From: Gilliamella sp. Choc4-2
GTDB taxonomy: Bacteria; Pseudomonadota; Gammaproteobacteria; Enterobacterales; Orbaceae
Reading direction: 5' to 3'
Assembly (NCBI RefSeq): GCF_001690355.1
Contig: NZ_LZHG01000008.1
Coordinates: 1-64,000, forward strand
Length of the DNA: 64,000 nt
Numbering within the stretch: position 1 is the first letter of the stretch; each line of letters starts with the position of its first letter. The notes beneath the pieces are model-generated. The model made no database searches, was not told the DNA's origin, and saw only the letters and a list, made by a program, of their open reading frames with translations. Shown here in pieces: positions 64,000 through 64,000 of this stretch. The translations under genes were made by a program, and so were the position numbers.

Positions 64000-64000
64000 A

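Overview
The window is a core-chromosome segment of an AT-rich (roughly one-third G+C by eye) gammaproteobacterium. Nearly every protein aligns in register with its Escherichia coli counterpart, and several gene orders are shared with enteric bacteria: murI just upstream of an rRNA operon, yceD-rpmF-plsX-fabHDG-acpP-fabF, rplKAJL-rpoBC, dnaE before accA, pgk-fbaA, ptsHI-crr and ygfB-pepP. My best guess is an Orbaceae gut symbiont (Gilliamella-like), inferred from base composition and gene content rather than proven; no dense Pasteurellaceae uptake-signal repeats were noticed.

Layout. 1-1.9 kb: most of a 16S rRNA gene on the minus strand with boxA and tandem P1/P2 promoters. 1.9-6.1 kb: murI, then a MetJ-operator-controlled metK, sprT, an unrecognised polytopic membrane protein and rlmJ. 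6.1-11.3 kb: dgkA, accA, dnaE. 11.4-17.7 kb: the fatty-acid/phospholipid operon yceD to fabF, including the 55-residue rpmF. 18.1-19.7 kb: a TPM-domain protein and LemA. 20.3-31.4 kb: rplK-rplA-rplJ-rplL-rpoB-rpoC with its L10 leader, the rplL-rpoB attenuator and the rpoC terminator. 31.4-33.8 kb: pgk-fbaA. 33.9-39.1 kb: rpsT (UUG start), ftsN, yihY, dtd, dauA and an hdeD-like gene. 39.3-43.2 kb: rsgA, orn, waaA, hemH. 43.4-46.4 kb: a CoA-disulfide-reductase-like flavoprotein and a cystine-type symporter. 46.4-48.6 kb: galU, two decayed genes (DUF2569-like and a lipoprotein) and a 49-residue entericidin. 48.6-57.5 kb: tyrB, ridA, ffh, rhtA, ispB, tonB with a Fur box, pepP, ygfB and a small lipoprotein. 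57.7-62 kb: ptsH-ptsI-crr and pgi. 62.2-63.2 kb: a heavily degraded gene region. The right edge cuts metA.

Functionally this is growth machinery: transcription and ribosome components, type II fatty-acid synthesis, glycolysis with PTS sugar uptake (pgi, fbaA, pgk, ptsHI-crr), LPS Kdo transfer, haem completion and methionine/SAM synthesis (metA, metK with a met box). I found no mobile element, CRISPR array, tRNA, prophage or defence system, and no convincing undescribed multigene system. The items most worth a second look are the two zones of gene decay, the unknown membrane protein before rlmJ, the DPSY motif of RlmJ, the MSGD motif of PlsX, and the thiol-redox gene pair at 43-46 kb.
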